Shown here: piece by piece, positions 26,450 through 34,765 of the stretch
Position numbering within the stretch: the first letter of the stretch is position 1
Layout: the number at the start of each line of letters is the position of its first letter
NCBI RefSeq assembly: GCF_011759375.1
Contig: NZ_JAARML010000001.1
Location: forward strand, 930,001 to 994,000
Direction of reading: 5' to 3'
Length of the DNA stretch: 64,000 nucleotides
Source of the DNA: Paraflavitalea devenefica
Lineage (GTDB): Bacteria; Bacteroidota; Bacteroidia; Chitinophagales; Chitinophagaceae
Notes under the pieces: generated by a model
What the model was told of the DNA's origin: nothing
What the model saw: the letters and a program-made list of their open reading frames with translations, nothing else
The model's database searches: none
Translations under genes and position numbers: made by a program

Positions 26450-28405
26450 TTGCCCGACATTATTCAATTACTGCCCGATAATATTGCGAATCAGATCGCT
26501 GCCGGCGAAGTGATCCAACGGCCGGCCAGCGCGGTGAAAGAGCTGCTGGAAAATGCCGTAGACGCCGGCGCTACCGAGATCAGGCTACTCATCCAGGATG
26601 CCGGTAAATCCCTGATACAGGTGATTGACAACGGTAAAGGCATGAGTGAAACCGACGCCCGCATGTGCTTTGAACGCCACGCTACCTCCAAAATACACCA
26701 GATCGAAGATCTGTTCCGCATCCGCACAATGGGTTTCCGCGGGGAAGCACTGGCTTCCATAGCAGCCGTAGCACAGGTAGAACTGAAAACCAAAAGAGCA
26801 GAAGATACCACAGGGACCTATATAGAGGTGGAAAACAGCCTGGTAAAAAGGCAGGAGCCGGTGGCCGCCAATACCGGCACCAGCATTGCCATGAAGAACC
26901 TGTTCTTCAATATCCCGGCAAGGCGTAACTTTCTAAAAACCAATGCCTCAGAGATGCGGCACATTGTGGATGAGTTCATCCGGGTGGCGCTCTCTTTCCC
27001 GGAAATATTTTTCTCCCTGTCGGCCAACGGACAGGAGATGTTCCACCTGGAGAAAGGTACTCTCAAACAACGGATCGTACAAGTGCTGGGCAACCAGTAC
27101 AATGCGAGGCTGGTGACCGTACAGGAGAAAACAGACTACCTGAATATTTATGGCTTCACCGGCAAACCGGAGACAGCCAAGAAAACGCGCGGCGACCAGT
27201 ATTTCTTTGTGAACAACCGCTTTATCCGCAGCCCTTACCTGAACCATGCGGTGATGAGCGCCTACCAGGAAATGATCGCGCCCGACAGTTTCCCGCTGTA
27301 TGTGTTGTTCATTGACCTGGACCCTGCCCAGGTAGATATTAATGTGCATCCCACCAAACAGGAGATCAAGTTTGAAGATGAGAAGATCGTGTATGCCTTT
27401 GTGCAGGCCGCAGTAAAACATGCCCTGGCACAGTTCAGCGTTACACCTACCCTCGAATTTGACCTGGACCCGAACATACAACAGCTCGACGCGATCAATA
27501 AGCCTTTCACGGAAGATAAACAGGAGGCCGCTACTACATCGCCCCTGTTTAAGAATTTCAGCCAGAAACACCAGGCGCATTTTATTCAGCCCACCAATAA
27601 GAGTGAGCTGAAGCACTGGAGGGATTTTTATGAGGGGGAGAATAACAAGAATCCAGCATCCAGGATCCAGCATCCAGAAGCCGGTGATCAGCCATCAGCA
27701 GCAGGCAGCCAGGGAGAGAAGAAATTTGAGTCTTTATTAGATCAATTGAGGAAAGAGGAACAACCAACTGGCTCTATCACTCTCCACTCTCCACTCACTA
27801 CGCACAATCCTCAGGCCCGCCTTGAACTGGTGATCAGTGAGCAGGCGCCTTTATCGCAGTTGCACAACCTGTACATCGTAGTGCCTACCAATCGCGGTTT
27901 TATATTGGTACACCAGCAACTGGCACATGAACGCATCCTGTATGAACGTTTTATCGCAGCGGCTACCGATAAGGCGATGGCTACCCAGCGCAGCCTGTTT
28001 CCGGTAACACTGCAGTTATCTGCCCAGGATGCCGTACTGATGAATGAATTAATGAGCGACCTCAACCAATTGGGTTATCTGATTGAACCCTTCGGCAACC
28101 AGGCATTTGTAATACAAGGCACGCCGGCCGACCTGGAGCAGGGCAATGAAAAGATGATCATTGAAAACCTGCTGGAGCAATTCAAGCACTTCAGCAGCGA
28201 CCTGAAGTTTTCCAAACGGGAAAAGCTGATCCGCTCACTGGCCTGGCAGCAGGCCATCAAACCCGGCACCTCTTTATCTGACAAGGAAATGCGGCGGCTG
28301 ATAGATGATCTGTTCCAATGCAGGCAACCCAATGTTACCGCAGGGGGCAATCCCACTTATATTGAATTCAAGCGGGATTATCTCGAACAGCTATTTAAGC
28401 GTTAA
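26450..28405 (+). CDS. mutL: DNA mismatch repair protein MutL
   Basis: A 651-residue protein translated from TTG. The N-terminal GHKL ATPase is canonical: ELLENAVDAG, IQVIDNGKGM, RHATSKI, FRTMGFRGEALASIA-like block and NTGTSIAMKNLFFNIPARRNFLK; the transducer domain follows to about residue 335. The C-terminal dimerisation domain (about 463-651) lacks the usual endonuclease residues: DQHAxxExxxxE reads HQQLAHERILYE, ACxxA reads AWQQA, and CPHGRP reads VTAGGNP. So it probably cannot nick DNA itself and acts as a matchmaker. The linker (about 345-460) is partly encoded by repeat DNA (see 27651-27805). It converges with the beta-barrel gene and overlaps its 3' end by 15 bp. Confidence 0.95.
   Translation: MPDIIQLLPDNIANQIAAGEVIQRPASAVKELLENAVDAGATEIRLLIQDAGKSLIQVIDNGKGMSETDARMCFERHATSKIHQIEDLFRIRTMGFRGEALASIAAVAQVELKTKRAEDTTGTYIEVENSLVKRQEPVAANTGTSIAMKNLFFNIPARRNFLKTNASEMRHIVDEFIRVALSFPEIFFSLSANGQEMFHLEKGTLKQRIVQVLGNQYNARLVTVQEKTDYLNIYGFTGKPETAKKTRGDQYFFVNNRFIRSPYLNHAVMSAYQEMIAPDSFPLYVLFIDLDPAQVDINVHPTKQEIKFEDEKIVYAFVQAAVKHALAQFSVTPTLEFDLDPNIQQLDAINKPFTEDKQEAATTSPLFKNFSQKHQAHFIQPTNKSELKHWRDFYEGENNKNPASRIQHPEAGDQPSAAGSQGEKKFESLLDQLRKEEQPTGSITLHSPLTTHNPQARLELVISEQAPLSQLHNLYIVVPTNRGFILVHQQLAHERILYERFIAAATDKAMATQRSLFPVTLQLSAQDAVLMNELMSDLNQLGYLIEPFGNQAFVIQGTPADLEQGNEKMIIENLLEQFKHFSSDLKFSKREKLIRSLAWQQAIKPGTSLSDKEMRRLIDDLFQCRQPNVTAGGNPTYIEFKRDYLEQLFKR
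27651..27805 (+). repeat. Three short-word repeat tracts inside the MutL linker
   Basis: Bases 27651-27678 are tandem ATCCAGC/ATCCAGG words. Bases 27687-27712 are GATCAGCCATCAGCAGCAGG-type words. Bases 27776-27805 (CACTCTCCACTCTCCACTCA) are, on the opposite strand, GAGTGG/GAGAGTGG words of the class seen in the hairpin at 9643-9703. All keep the reading frame and encode polar residues 400-423 and 441-452 of MutL. Confidence 0.65.
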
Positions 28406-30004
28406 TAAGGTTTTACCGGAATTTGATGACTTCTTGCTTTCCCACAAATTATACCGCAGGTAGAATTGCAGCGCCCTGTTCTTATCAAAAGTATATGGCG
28501 TGGCAGGTGATAACCGGAAGCTCAGGTAATTGCTGAGGGCCTGGTTATAGCGCAATCCCACGGTGAAGCGGTTGAAGAAATAGTTGGCATCGAGCAAGAG
28601 CCTGAACTCATTACTATTGATCCTTTGCGATAAGCTGTCATTCCTGAAGCGGCTGTAGGTTTCTTTTACCAGTACATTACCGCCACCGGTCCACTTTCTT
28701 TCCTCCGATAAGGCCACCCCACTGATCATGGAAGAGAATTGAATACCGGTACCCATGTAAAAACCGGGGAATGGGCTATGGTGTATGCTCACTGGTATAT
28801 TGAAGTAATACAGCTTTTTGGCATACACGGCATTCGTGGTATAACTATTCGGACCTAAAGGCCTGACCGTGTATTCCAGGAGTGTAGACCGTATAAACTG
28901 GGGCGATATTAGCTGCGCCTCTGTTTGTAAGAATGTTTTGCCGCTGAGGTGATATTGCAAGTGAGGCGACGGCAGGTAATCGGATACGGTATTATGGCCG
29001 GCCCACAGGTTATAGCCCATGGCGCGCTGATCGCCCAGGGGAAAAGCAAGGGGCAGGGTAAATCCCATCGCCAGCATACCAGTTTCCCTGCTCCTTTGCA
29101 GTTTCTTTTTAGCCGCACCGGCATTGGCTACAGGGCGGTCCGGCAGGCCATTCTTTTTTGCATAGTCTTTCTCAATGGTAGTTCCGGGGGCAAGCACAGG
29201 CCCGGGTTGACTATTTGTATAGCGAAGCGGTGATCTTACAGTGGTAGCGTGTACACGATCTTCAGCCGGTTTGGACAATACAGGCGCTTTATCATAGATC
29301 ACTTTGGGGTCTTGCTTCAAAGGCTTACGCGTTGTACCGCGGGTGAGGTTACGCTCCCTTTGTTGATCAGTAAAGGCAGGATCAAGATCAGCAGGCGTCT
29401 TGGGTTGTGTGCGACCGCCTGACAGTTTCTTGTTCCCTTCCCGTGTGTAGTTCCTATTATCTTTTTGAGTAGTTATTGTTTCATCGGCTCTGGGTTGACG
29501 GTTGTTGTTTTGATTGTTACGGATCTTGTTGCCGGCATCGCGAACAGTTGCCACTGCTGCCCCTTCATCTCTTTCCGACACGGCGGCATTGCTACCGGGT
29601 GGTGTAACCGGTTTCTCCCGGCTTTTGACAGTTCCTTCGGCAGGAGCAGTAGCTACCGGTGGGTTATCAGGTGATTGGGCGGCGGTCCCGGAAGACTGCG
29701 CTTTGCCGGCCGGCGATAACGGCTTCCCTTTTTCCGGATCAACCGGAGGCAACGTTTGTGTAACAGGGATTGTCTTATCTCCTTCAAGGAAATGTTTTCC
29801 AGACAGCCAGGTGCCCAGGAATAAAATCCCAATGGCAATACTGAACAGCCACCAATGGCGGCGTACGGAGAAGCCGCCTCCTCGGGGCATCTCCTTCTCC
29901 AGCAATGCTCTCATCTGTTCCCAGGAGTCATTGGCCTCTCCTGGGGGTGGCAGGTGTTGCAGTTTGTCTGCCAAGTGTCTTTCGTATGGTTGTCGGTCGT
30001 TCAT
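28391..30004 (-). CDS. Inner-membrane-anchored outer-membrane-beta-barrel-like protein, sigma-factor partner
   Basis: A 537-residue protein with three parts. Residues 1-48 are cytoplasmic and helical (YERHLADKLQHLPPPGEANDSWEQMRALLEKEMP), like the sigma-binding end of anti-sigma factors. Residues 50-67 are a single membrane helix (WWLFSIAIGILFLGTWLS). Residues 75-305 are a Pro/Asn/Lys/Thr-rich disordered linker, and 308-522 are alternating amphipathic strands (MLAMGFTLPLAF, FRLLLDANYFFNRFTVGLRYNQALSNY, ALQFYLRYNLW) like an outer-membrane beta-barrel. The ATG at 30004 is five bases after the ECF sigma stop, so the two are cotranscribed. A role as a membrane-spanning anti-sigma factor/sensor is inferred. 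The 3' end overlaps convergent mutL. Confidence 0.68.
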   Translation of the reverse strand: MNDRQPYERHLADKLQHLPPPGEANDSWEQMRALLEKEMPRGGGFSVRRHWWLFSIAIGILFLGTWLSGKHFLEGDKTIPVTQTLPPVDPEKGKPLSPAGKAQSSGTAAQSPDNPPVATAPAEGTVKSREKPVTPPGSNAAVSERDEGAAVATVRDAGNKIRNNQNNNRQPRADETITTQKDNRNYTREGNKKLSGGRTQPKTPADLDPAFTDQQRERNLTRGTTRKPLKQDPKVIYDKAPVLSKPAEDRVHATTVRSPLRYTNSQPGPVLAPGTTIEKDYAKKNGLPDRPVANAGAAKKKLQRSRETGMLAMGFTLPLAFPLGDQRAMGYNLWAGHNTVSDYLPSPHLQYHLSGKTFLQTEAQLISPQFIRSTLLEYTVRPLGPNSYTTNAVYAKKLYYFNIPVSIHHSPFPGFYMGTGIQFSSMISGVALSEERKWTGGGNVLVKETYSRFRNDSLSQRINSNEFRLLLDANYFFNRFTVGLRYNQALSNYLSFRLSPATPYTFDKNRALQFYLRYNLWESKKSSNSGKTLLTLK

Positions 30005-30009
30005 TACGG

Positions 30010-30552
30010 TTACACTTGCATGGTTTGTAATAGGTGTTGCAGTTGTCTGCGGGCTTCGCTCAGGTGCCATTTACTGGTCCCTTCACTAATTCCCAACAGG
30101 TTAGCTATTTCACGGTGATTGTATCCTTCTACAACGTAGAGGTTAAATACACCCTGGGTAGCAGGTGATAGTTTTCTTACCAACTGTAATAATTCCTGGG
30201 CGCTCATACGTTGTATGGCATCCGCTTCAATGGCAGGCTCTTCCGCTTTTTCCAGTTCAATCTTGGTATAGAATTTTTCCCGCTGCCGGATAAAATCAAT
30301 GGCCGTATTAACAATGATCTTGCGTATCCAGGTGTAGAGCGATGCCCTGCTGGCATCGTACGTATGGATATTCTTATATACTTTCAGGAAACCATTGTGC
30401 AATACTTCTATTGCATCTTCCTGGCTACGGGTATAGCGCAGGCATATGGATGCCATGGGCCCATAGAACTGTTTGTACAACTGCTCCTGCGCCCGACGGC
30501 TATTGTTAATACAACCGTTAATCAACTCCGTATCGGCAATACTATTTGCCAA
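30010..30552 (-). CDS. RNA polymerase sigma-70 factor, ECF subfamily
   Basis: A 180-residue sigma factor. Region 2 runs about residues 25-95 (AQEQLYKQFYGPMASICLRYTRSQEDAIEVLHNGFLKVYKNIHTYD, then SLYTWIRKIIVNTAIDFIRQ) and region 4 about 120-175 (LVRKLSPATQGVFNLYVVEGYNHREIANLLGISEGTSKWHLSEARRQL). No extra C-terminal domain. The frame opens with TTG at 30552; an in-frame stop lies four codons upstream of it and no ATG precedes region 2, so TTG is the start. It is the first gene of a two-gene unit with the anchored beta-barrel protein that likely controls it. Confidence 0.92.
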   Translation of the reverse strand: MANSIADTELINGCINNSRRAQEQLYKQFYGPMASICLRYTRSQEDAIEVLHNGFLKVYKNIHTYDASRASLYTWIRKIIVNTAIDFIRQREKFYTKIELEKAEEPAIEADAIQRMSAQELLQLVRKLSPATQGVFNLYVVEGYNHREIANLLGISEGTSKWHLSEARRQLQHLLQTMQV

Positions 30553-30773
30553 ATAAGCCCGTATTTATGTTTCCGCAAGCCTTATCCATACCATCATTTA
30601 ATGCAATGCTGCTATATCCCGGAACGGGATTACCAACGCAAATATTGCAGGATATGGCCTTGCACCCCTTCTTTCAGCCTGCCTTTAACTGTTAATTAAT
30701 ACGTAAAATTGGGACGGAAGCGTTGGGTAGGGCCCAAAAAAGAAGGCCCCTGGGAGATATTGCAGGAACTATT

Positions 30774-31514
30774 TCAGGAAACCACCGGCCGCGTTTGCAG
30801 GGCCCTGGTCAGTTCAGCTTCATTGGTCAGGTCGAGCCGCAACGGCGTAATGGATACATAACCATTCTCTACCGCATAGCGGTCGGTACCTTCTTCGGCA
30901 GGCTCCAGCGGGATGACGGTAAACCAGTAATGCTTACGGCCCATCGGGTCAATGCCCGGCACTATTCTACCATCATACAGCCGTACCGACTGCCTGGTCC
31001 ATTGTACCCCTTTGGGTTCCGGCGGCAGGTTGATGTTGATGAGGCTCAGGTGCGGATTTTCCATCACTGCTGCCAGCGCCTTCTCTACATAGGGATCAAG
31101 CCTTTCAAAATCAGGTTCCGTTTTACCGGCCGGCGTACTTACGGCAATGCCCTTTATACCCAGCAGTACGGCCTGCTTGGCAGCCGCCAGGGTGCCGGAA
31201 TGCCACATGGAATTGCCCACATTAAGGCCCAGGTTAATGCCTGATAATACCACATCCGTTTTGGCCCAGAGGTGCGTGCCCAGGGCCACACAATCGGCCG
31301 GCGTACCATTTACCCTGTAGGCTTCCAATCCTTCAAAAGTGATGGGGGATTTTTTATAGTATAAGGGCCTTGAGCCTGTAATAGCATGGCCCATAGAAGA
31401 TTGCTCCACATCCGGCGCTACGATCTGTACTTCCCCGAAACGGGCAGCAATTTTTGCCAGGGCGGCTAAACCCGGACTGTAAATACCGTCATCATTGGTT
31501 ACTAATATTCTCAT
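30774..31514 (-). CDS. surE: 5'/3'-nucleotidase SurE
   Basis: A 246-residue phosphatase. The N-terminal MRILVTNDDGIYSPG carries the metal-binding Asp8-Asp9, followed by VAPDVEQSSMGHAIT, YRVNGTPADCVALG and DVVLSGINLGLNVG, all family signatures. SurE dephosphorylates nucleoside monophosphates and short polyphosphate, often under stress. Length is normal. It is divergent from the lipid-kinase gene at 31588 with a 73-bp spacer in which I see no clear promoter box. Confidence 0.93.
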   Translation of the reverse strand: MRILVTNDDGIYSPGLAALAKIAARFGEVQIVAPDVEQSSMGHAITGSRPLYYKKSPITFEGLEAYRVNGTPADCVALGTHLWAKTDVVLSGINLGLNVGNSMWHSGTLAAAKQAVLLGIKGIAVSTPAGKTEPDFERLDPYVEKALAAVMENPHLSLININLPPEPKGVQWTRQSVRLYDGRIVPGIDPMGRKHYWFTVIPLEPAEEGTDRYAVENGYVSITPLRLDLTNEAELTRALQTRPVVS

Positions 31515-31587
31515 GCTACCATTGAGCTACATAACCATGCCAGCCCGGTTGTGGTATGCAATTGTTAAGGGATAGATTATAATAACA

Positions 31588-32499
31588 ATGAACAACATGA
31601 AATACGTCAAACTCCTGCACAATCCGACGGCTGGTGAAGAAGATCATACGAAGAAAGAGCTGATCCCGCTCATAGAAGCGGCAGGCTGGGAATGTAGATA
31701 TTCATCTACAAAAGAGAAAGGGTGGGATAAGATAGAACCCGATACCGATTTCGTAGCAGTGGCCGGTGGGGACGGCACGATCCGGAAGACTGCCCTCACC
31801 CTGCTGGAACGCAAGTTCTCCGACAAAAAACTGCCCATTGCCATATTACCGCTGGGCACCGCCAATAATATTTCGAAATCACTGGGTATCACCGGAACGG
31901 TAGCAGAGACCATTACCTCCTGGAAAAAGAGTGCCATCAAGAAGTATGATATCGGGCGTATTGAAGGACTGGAGGAATCTCATTTCCTGGTGGAAGGTTT
32001 TGGGTATGGCATTTTCCCACGGCTGATGAAGGTGATGAAAAAGGTAGATAAAGAAAAGAAGAGCACACCGGAACTGGCGCTGCAAACAGCCCTGGAAGAA
32101 TTGCACCATATCGCACTTTCTTCTGAAGCCCGTCATTATCATATTGCAATAGATGAGCAGGACCATTCGGGTAAATTCCTGCTCGTAGAGGTGATGAACA
32201 GCCGCTCTATAGGTCCCAACCTGGAGCTGGCCCCCGGTGCTGATCCGGGCGATGGCCATTTTGATATTATCCTGATGCCGGAAGAAGCCAGGGCCTCACT
32301 GGCCGGTTGGGTGCAACAAAAGATCAATGGAGAAGATGTCCCGTTTGATTTCACCCCGATTGACGGCAGCAAGATCACCATACATACAGAAGATACCCTG
32401 CTGCATGCAGATGATGAACTGATAAGTCTGAAAGAACCAGCCAATGTTACGGTGGAATTACAGCCGGGTGTATTGGAATTCCTGGTACCGGAGGAGTGA
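31588..32499 (+). CDS. Diacylglycerol/lipid kinase family protein (YegS/LCB5-like)
   Basis: A 303-residue protein with the DAGK catalytic signatures: LLHNPTAGEEDHTKKEL at the N-terminus (phosphate binding), VAVAGGDGTIRKTALTLL with the GGDGT nucleotide loop, and LPLGTANNISKSLGI. The C-terminal half (VEVMNSRSIGPNLELAPGADPGDGHFDIILM) is the beta-sandwich domain of the YegS/DgkB type. It phosphorylates a lipid alcohol such as diacylglycerol at the cytoplasmic membrane face; the actual substrate is unknown. The stop codon region overlaps a GAGTGAGTGG-type word (32494-32505). Confidence 0.87.
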   Translation: MNNMKYVKLLHNPTAGEEDHTKKELIPLIEAAGWECRYSSTKEKGWDKIEPDTDFVAVAGGDGTIRKTALTLLERKFSDKKLPIAILPLGTANNISKSLGITGTVAETITSWKKSAIKKYDIGRIEGLEESHFLVEGFGYGIFPRLMKVMKKVDKEKKSTPELALQTALEELHHIALSSEARHYHIAIDEQDHSGKFLLVEVMNSRSIGPNLELAPGADPGDGHFDIILMPEEARASLAGWVQQKINGEDVPFDFTPIDGSKITIHTEDTLLHADDELISLKEPANVTVELQPGVLEFLVPEE

Positions 32500-32567
32500 G
32501 TGGTGAGTCGAAACCACCAGGCTACCAAAAATTAATTTACATTAGGCATCACCATTTAAGCCAGCCT

Positions 32568-33539
32568 ATGCCCACGCCTATTTCATCAGCACTTCATAAT
32601 TGGATACCTTATAAGTTGTCCATGCTCCATGATATCCCGCACTGTTACTGGTTGTATACCGGCAACCAGCGTTATACAGCGCCCTTTTTTGACGAAACGA
32701 TCAGCCAGTGCAAAAGCTTGCCGGAAAACTCATTTCCTTACAGAAGCCTCAGCACACTGGATATATTACCTTCCTGGGGAGCTGCTATGGAATCGGCGCC
32801 ACCCACTGCTTTTATATTCCATGTTTCACGCTGTGGTTCCACGCTCATTGCCCAATTGCTGGGCCTTCCCGAAGAACATATTGTACTGGCCGAAACCCCT
32901 TTTTTGGACCAACTGCTCCGGCTACCTTATCAACAGCCCAATATTGACACTACCCTGATTGCAAAGGCCCTACCGGCTGCGCTTCAATTGTATGGACAGA
33001 AAAGAAGGGGCGATGAAAAGCATCTCTTCATCAAGACCGATAGCTGGCATTTCTGTTTTTACCGGCAGTTGCGTCAATTATTCCCCACTGTTCCTTTCCT
33101 ACTGCTATACCGTTCACCCGATGAAGTGATACAATCACAGCGCAGGCGCCGGGGCATGCAATCGGTACAGGGCGTTATAGAACCGGAACTGTTTGGCTTT
33201 GATAAGGACGCTATTGCAGCCTGTTCGCTGGACGATTATATGATCAAAGTGCTGGAGTATTATTTCACGACCATGCTGGAGATTACCGGCTATGACCCGC
33301 ATTCCCTGCTGGTGAGTTACCATGAGCCGGTACTTCAGATCATGCAAAAGATCGCCGCCTTTACAGGCATTACTTTACAGGAAAGTGAGCTGCAGGTGAT
33401 GCAGGAGCGCAGCCGCTATCATGCCAAGTACCCGGAGCAGGTATTCCAGGAACCAGCATCCACAACGCCTTTGCCGGATAGCATCCTCCCGGTCATGGAG
33501 CTGTATAAGCAATTAGAAACCCTAAGAAGCCGCTTATGA
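32568..33539 (+). CDS. PAPS-dependent sulfotransferase family protein
   Basis: A 323-residue protein. After about 75 residues without a known domain comes the 5'-phosphosulfate loop FIFHVSRCGSTLIAQLLGL (Ser87-Thr92) that binds the PAPS 5'-phosphosulfate; LLLYRSPDEVIQSQRRRRGMQS further on corresponds to the 3'-phosphate-binding segment. The SRCGST form of the loop belongs to a bacterial group distinct from carbohydrate sulfotransferases; its acceptors are unknown. The ATG at 32568 is used because the frame upstream to GTG 32496 is repeat-like DNA. It is convergent with, and overlaps by 6 bp, an APS kinase gene, whose product (PAPS) is its expected sulfate donor. Confidence 0.78.
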   Translation: MPTPISSALHNWIPYKLSMLHDIPHCYWLYTGNQRYTAPFFDETISQCKSLPENSFPYRSLSTLDILPSWGAAMESAPPTAFIFHVSRCGSTLIAQLLGLPEEHIVLAETPFLDQLLRLPYQQPNIDTTLIAKALPAALQLYGQKRRGDEKHLFIKTDSWHFCFYRQLRQLFPTVPFLLLYRSPDEVIQSQRRRRGMQSVQGVIEPELFGFDKDAIAACSLDDYMIKVLEYYFTTMLEITGYDPHSLLVSYHEPVLQIMQKIAAFTGITLQESELQVMQERSRYHAKYPEQVFQEPASTTPLPDSILPVMELYKQLETLRSRL

Positions 33540-34070
33540 CTCTTCGTCTATTAAGTTTTTCAATACAAAGGCCAGTAGCCGCACAGCAGAAGTTTCGGGG
33601 TCTTCGGTATGGGTGGATATGATCAGGTCGGCATCAACAGGAATATCGTATACATCATTCACGCCGGTGAGGTTGGTTATTTTTTCCGGGTGACCGGCTG
33701 GCAGAAAAGCCCTTCTGTAAAGCCCTTTGGTATCCCTTTCAATCAGGATGTCTAAAGAACAATGGACCCATACTATAGGCGCATTGTATTTTGTTTTCAA
33801 TTCCTGCCGCACATCTTCATAAGGATTGATGGCTGCAATGATGGCAATGATATTCTGCTGCACCAGTGCATCTGCCACAGCGCCGAGCCGGCGGATGTTC
33901 TCGCGCCTGTCGGCAGCCGAAAATCCCAGGTCTTTACAAAGTGTTTTACGATAGGCATCGCCATCAACGATCTCTGCGGCAATGTCCTTTTGCAGCAGGA
34001 GTTGCTGTACACGGAAAGCAATCGATGTTTTGCCGGCGCCCGAAAGCCCCGTGAGTTGGATAAGTAACAT
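33534..34070 (-). CDS. cysC: Adenylylsulfate (APS) kinase
   Basis: A 178-residue kinase, full length. P-loop LTGLSGAGKTS (residues 6-16), the DGD motif at 36-38, KDLGFSAADRRENIRRLG, the INPYEDVR counterpart of the usual ISPYRxDR, and GLYRRAFLPAGHPEKITNLTGVNDVYD lid region. It converts APS and ATP to PAPS. It differs from textbook CysC at DGDA (usually DGDN) and at NPYEDVR, so a relative acting on another adenylylated substrate is possible. No ATP sulfurylase or PAPS reductase genes are near. It starts 8 bp after the oxygenase gene stop, so these two form an operon facing the sulfotransferase. Confidence 0.85.
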   Translation of the reverse strand: MLLIQLTGLSGAGKTSIAFRVQQLLLQKDIAAEIVDGDAYRKTLCKDLGFSAADRRENIRRLGAVADALVQQNIIAIIAAINPYEDVRQELKTKYNAPIVWVHCSLDILIERDTKGLYRRAFLPAGHPEKITNLTGVNDVYDIPVDADLIISTHTEDPETSAVRLLAFVLKNLIDEES

Positions 34071-34078
34071 GGGGTTAA

Positions 34079-34765
34079 TTACGCCTGTTCCAGCAAACTG
34101 TGTTCCAATTCATCGGCCAGGCGGTTGGTAATAGCTGTATTTTGTAAACGCAGCTCAAATATCATTTTCAACAGCTCGCTGGTTTTACGCTCTTCAGACA
34201 CATAGGTTTTCACAGACCGGTTGAACAGGTCCTGCAACCACTCATTCACTTTGCAATCAATCACCAGGTGAATACGGTCGCCGGCCCCATAATTGGCCAC
34301 CCGGTGCGGCAGGTTGGCATTGATGTACCAGCAGTCGCCCACCTCCATCTGTATGCGTTCATTTTGCACCCAGAACTCCACCTGTTCATTGGTAAATATG
34401 GGTATATGCAGCCTGGCTTCGCCCCGTTCATACGCCAGTTCATGATCCCGGTGTTCTTTGATGACGGCCCCGCTTTTCAGGTTCAGCAGCCGTACCGATC
34501 CCAGCGGGCATTGAAAGGTATCCAGCAATTGCCGGATGGCCGGACACTGTTCCATCAGGGGAGTGTCCAGGTAAACATCCTCGCTCATCAGGTCTGGAAT
34601 GATCTGGTCATGGTGACCACCCGGTGACCGGAGGGGGAGCACTGTCCATTCGCCTTCGTAGTGATAGGTATTAAAGTGGGGAGCCCAGGAATCGGGTAGT
34701 GTAAGGATCTCCTGACGGAGGGACGAGATATTAATCGCCAGGTCAATTTTTGCCGAACGTATCAT
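34079..34765 (-). CDS. Aspartyl/asparaginyl beta-hydroxylase-like 2-oxoglutarate/Fe(II) oxygenase
   Basis: A 228-residue cytoplasmic enzyme with a cupin core. VRLLNLKSGAVIKEHRDHELAYERGEARLHIPIFTNEQVEFWVQNERIQMEVGDCWYINANLPHRVANYGAGDRIHLVIDC contains H105-x-D107 and H154 as a likely 2-His-1-carboxylate iron site and R164 for the 2-oxoglutarate carboxylate. The bacterial members of this PF05118-like family hydroxylate amino-acid side chains, free or in proteins or lipids. Hydroxylation would create an oxygen that the neighbouring sulfotransferase could sulfate. It is first in a two-gene operon with cysC (8-bp gap). Confidence 0.82.
   Translation of the reverse strand: MIRSAKIDLAINISSLRQEILTLPDSWAPHFNTYHYEGEWTVLPLRSPGGHHDQIIPDLMSEDVYLDTPLMEQCPAIRQLLDTFQCPLGSVRLLNLKSGAVIKEHRDHELAYERGEARLHIPIFTNEQVEFWVQNERIQMEVGDCWYINANLPHRVANYGAGDRIHLVIDCKVNEWLQDLFNRSVKTYVSEERKTSELLKMIFELRLQNTAITNRLADELEHSLLEQA

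Noticed and set aside
30727..30755. GGGCCC ... GGCCCC hairpin as a surE terminator
   Set aside because: The T-rich stretch is in the loop rather than after the stem, so it does not look like an intrinsic terminator.
32496..32567. Upstream GTG extension of the sulfotransferase gene
   Set aside because: The added 24 codons begin in GAGTGAGTGG-type repeat words overlapping the preceding stop and show no conserved sequence; ATG 32568 is more natural.
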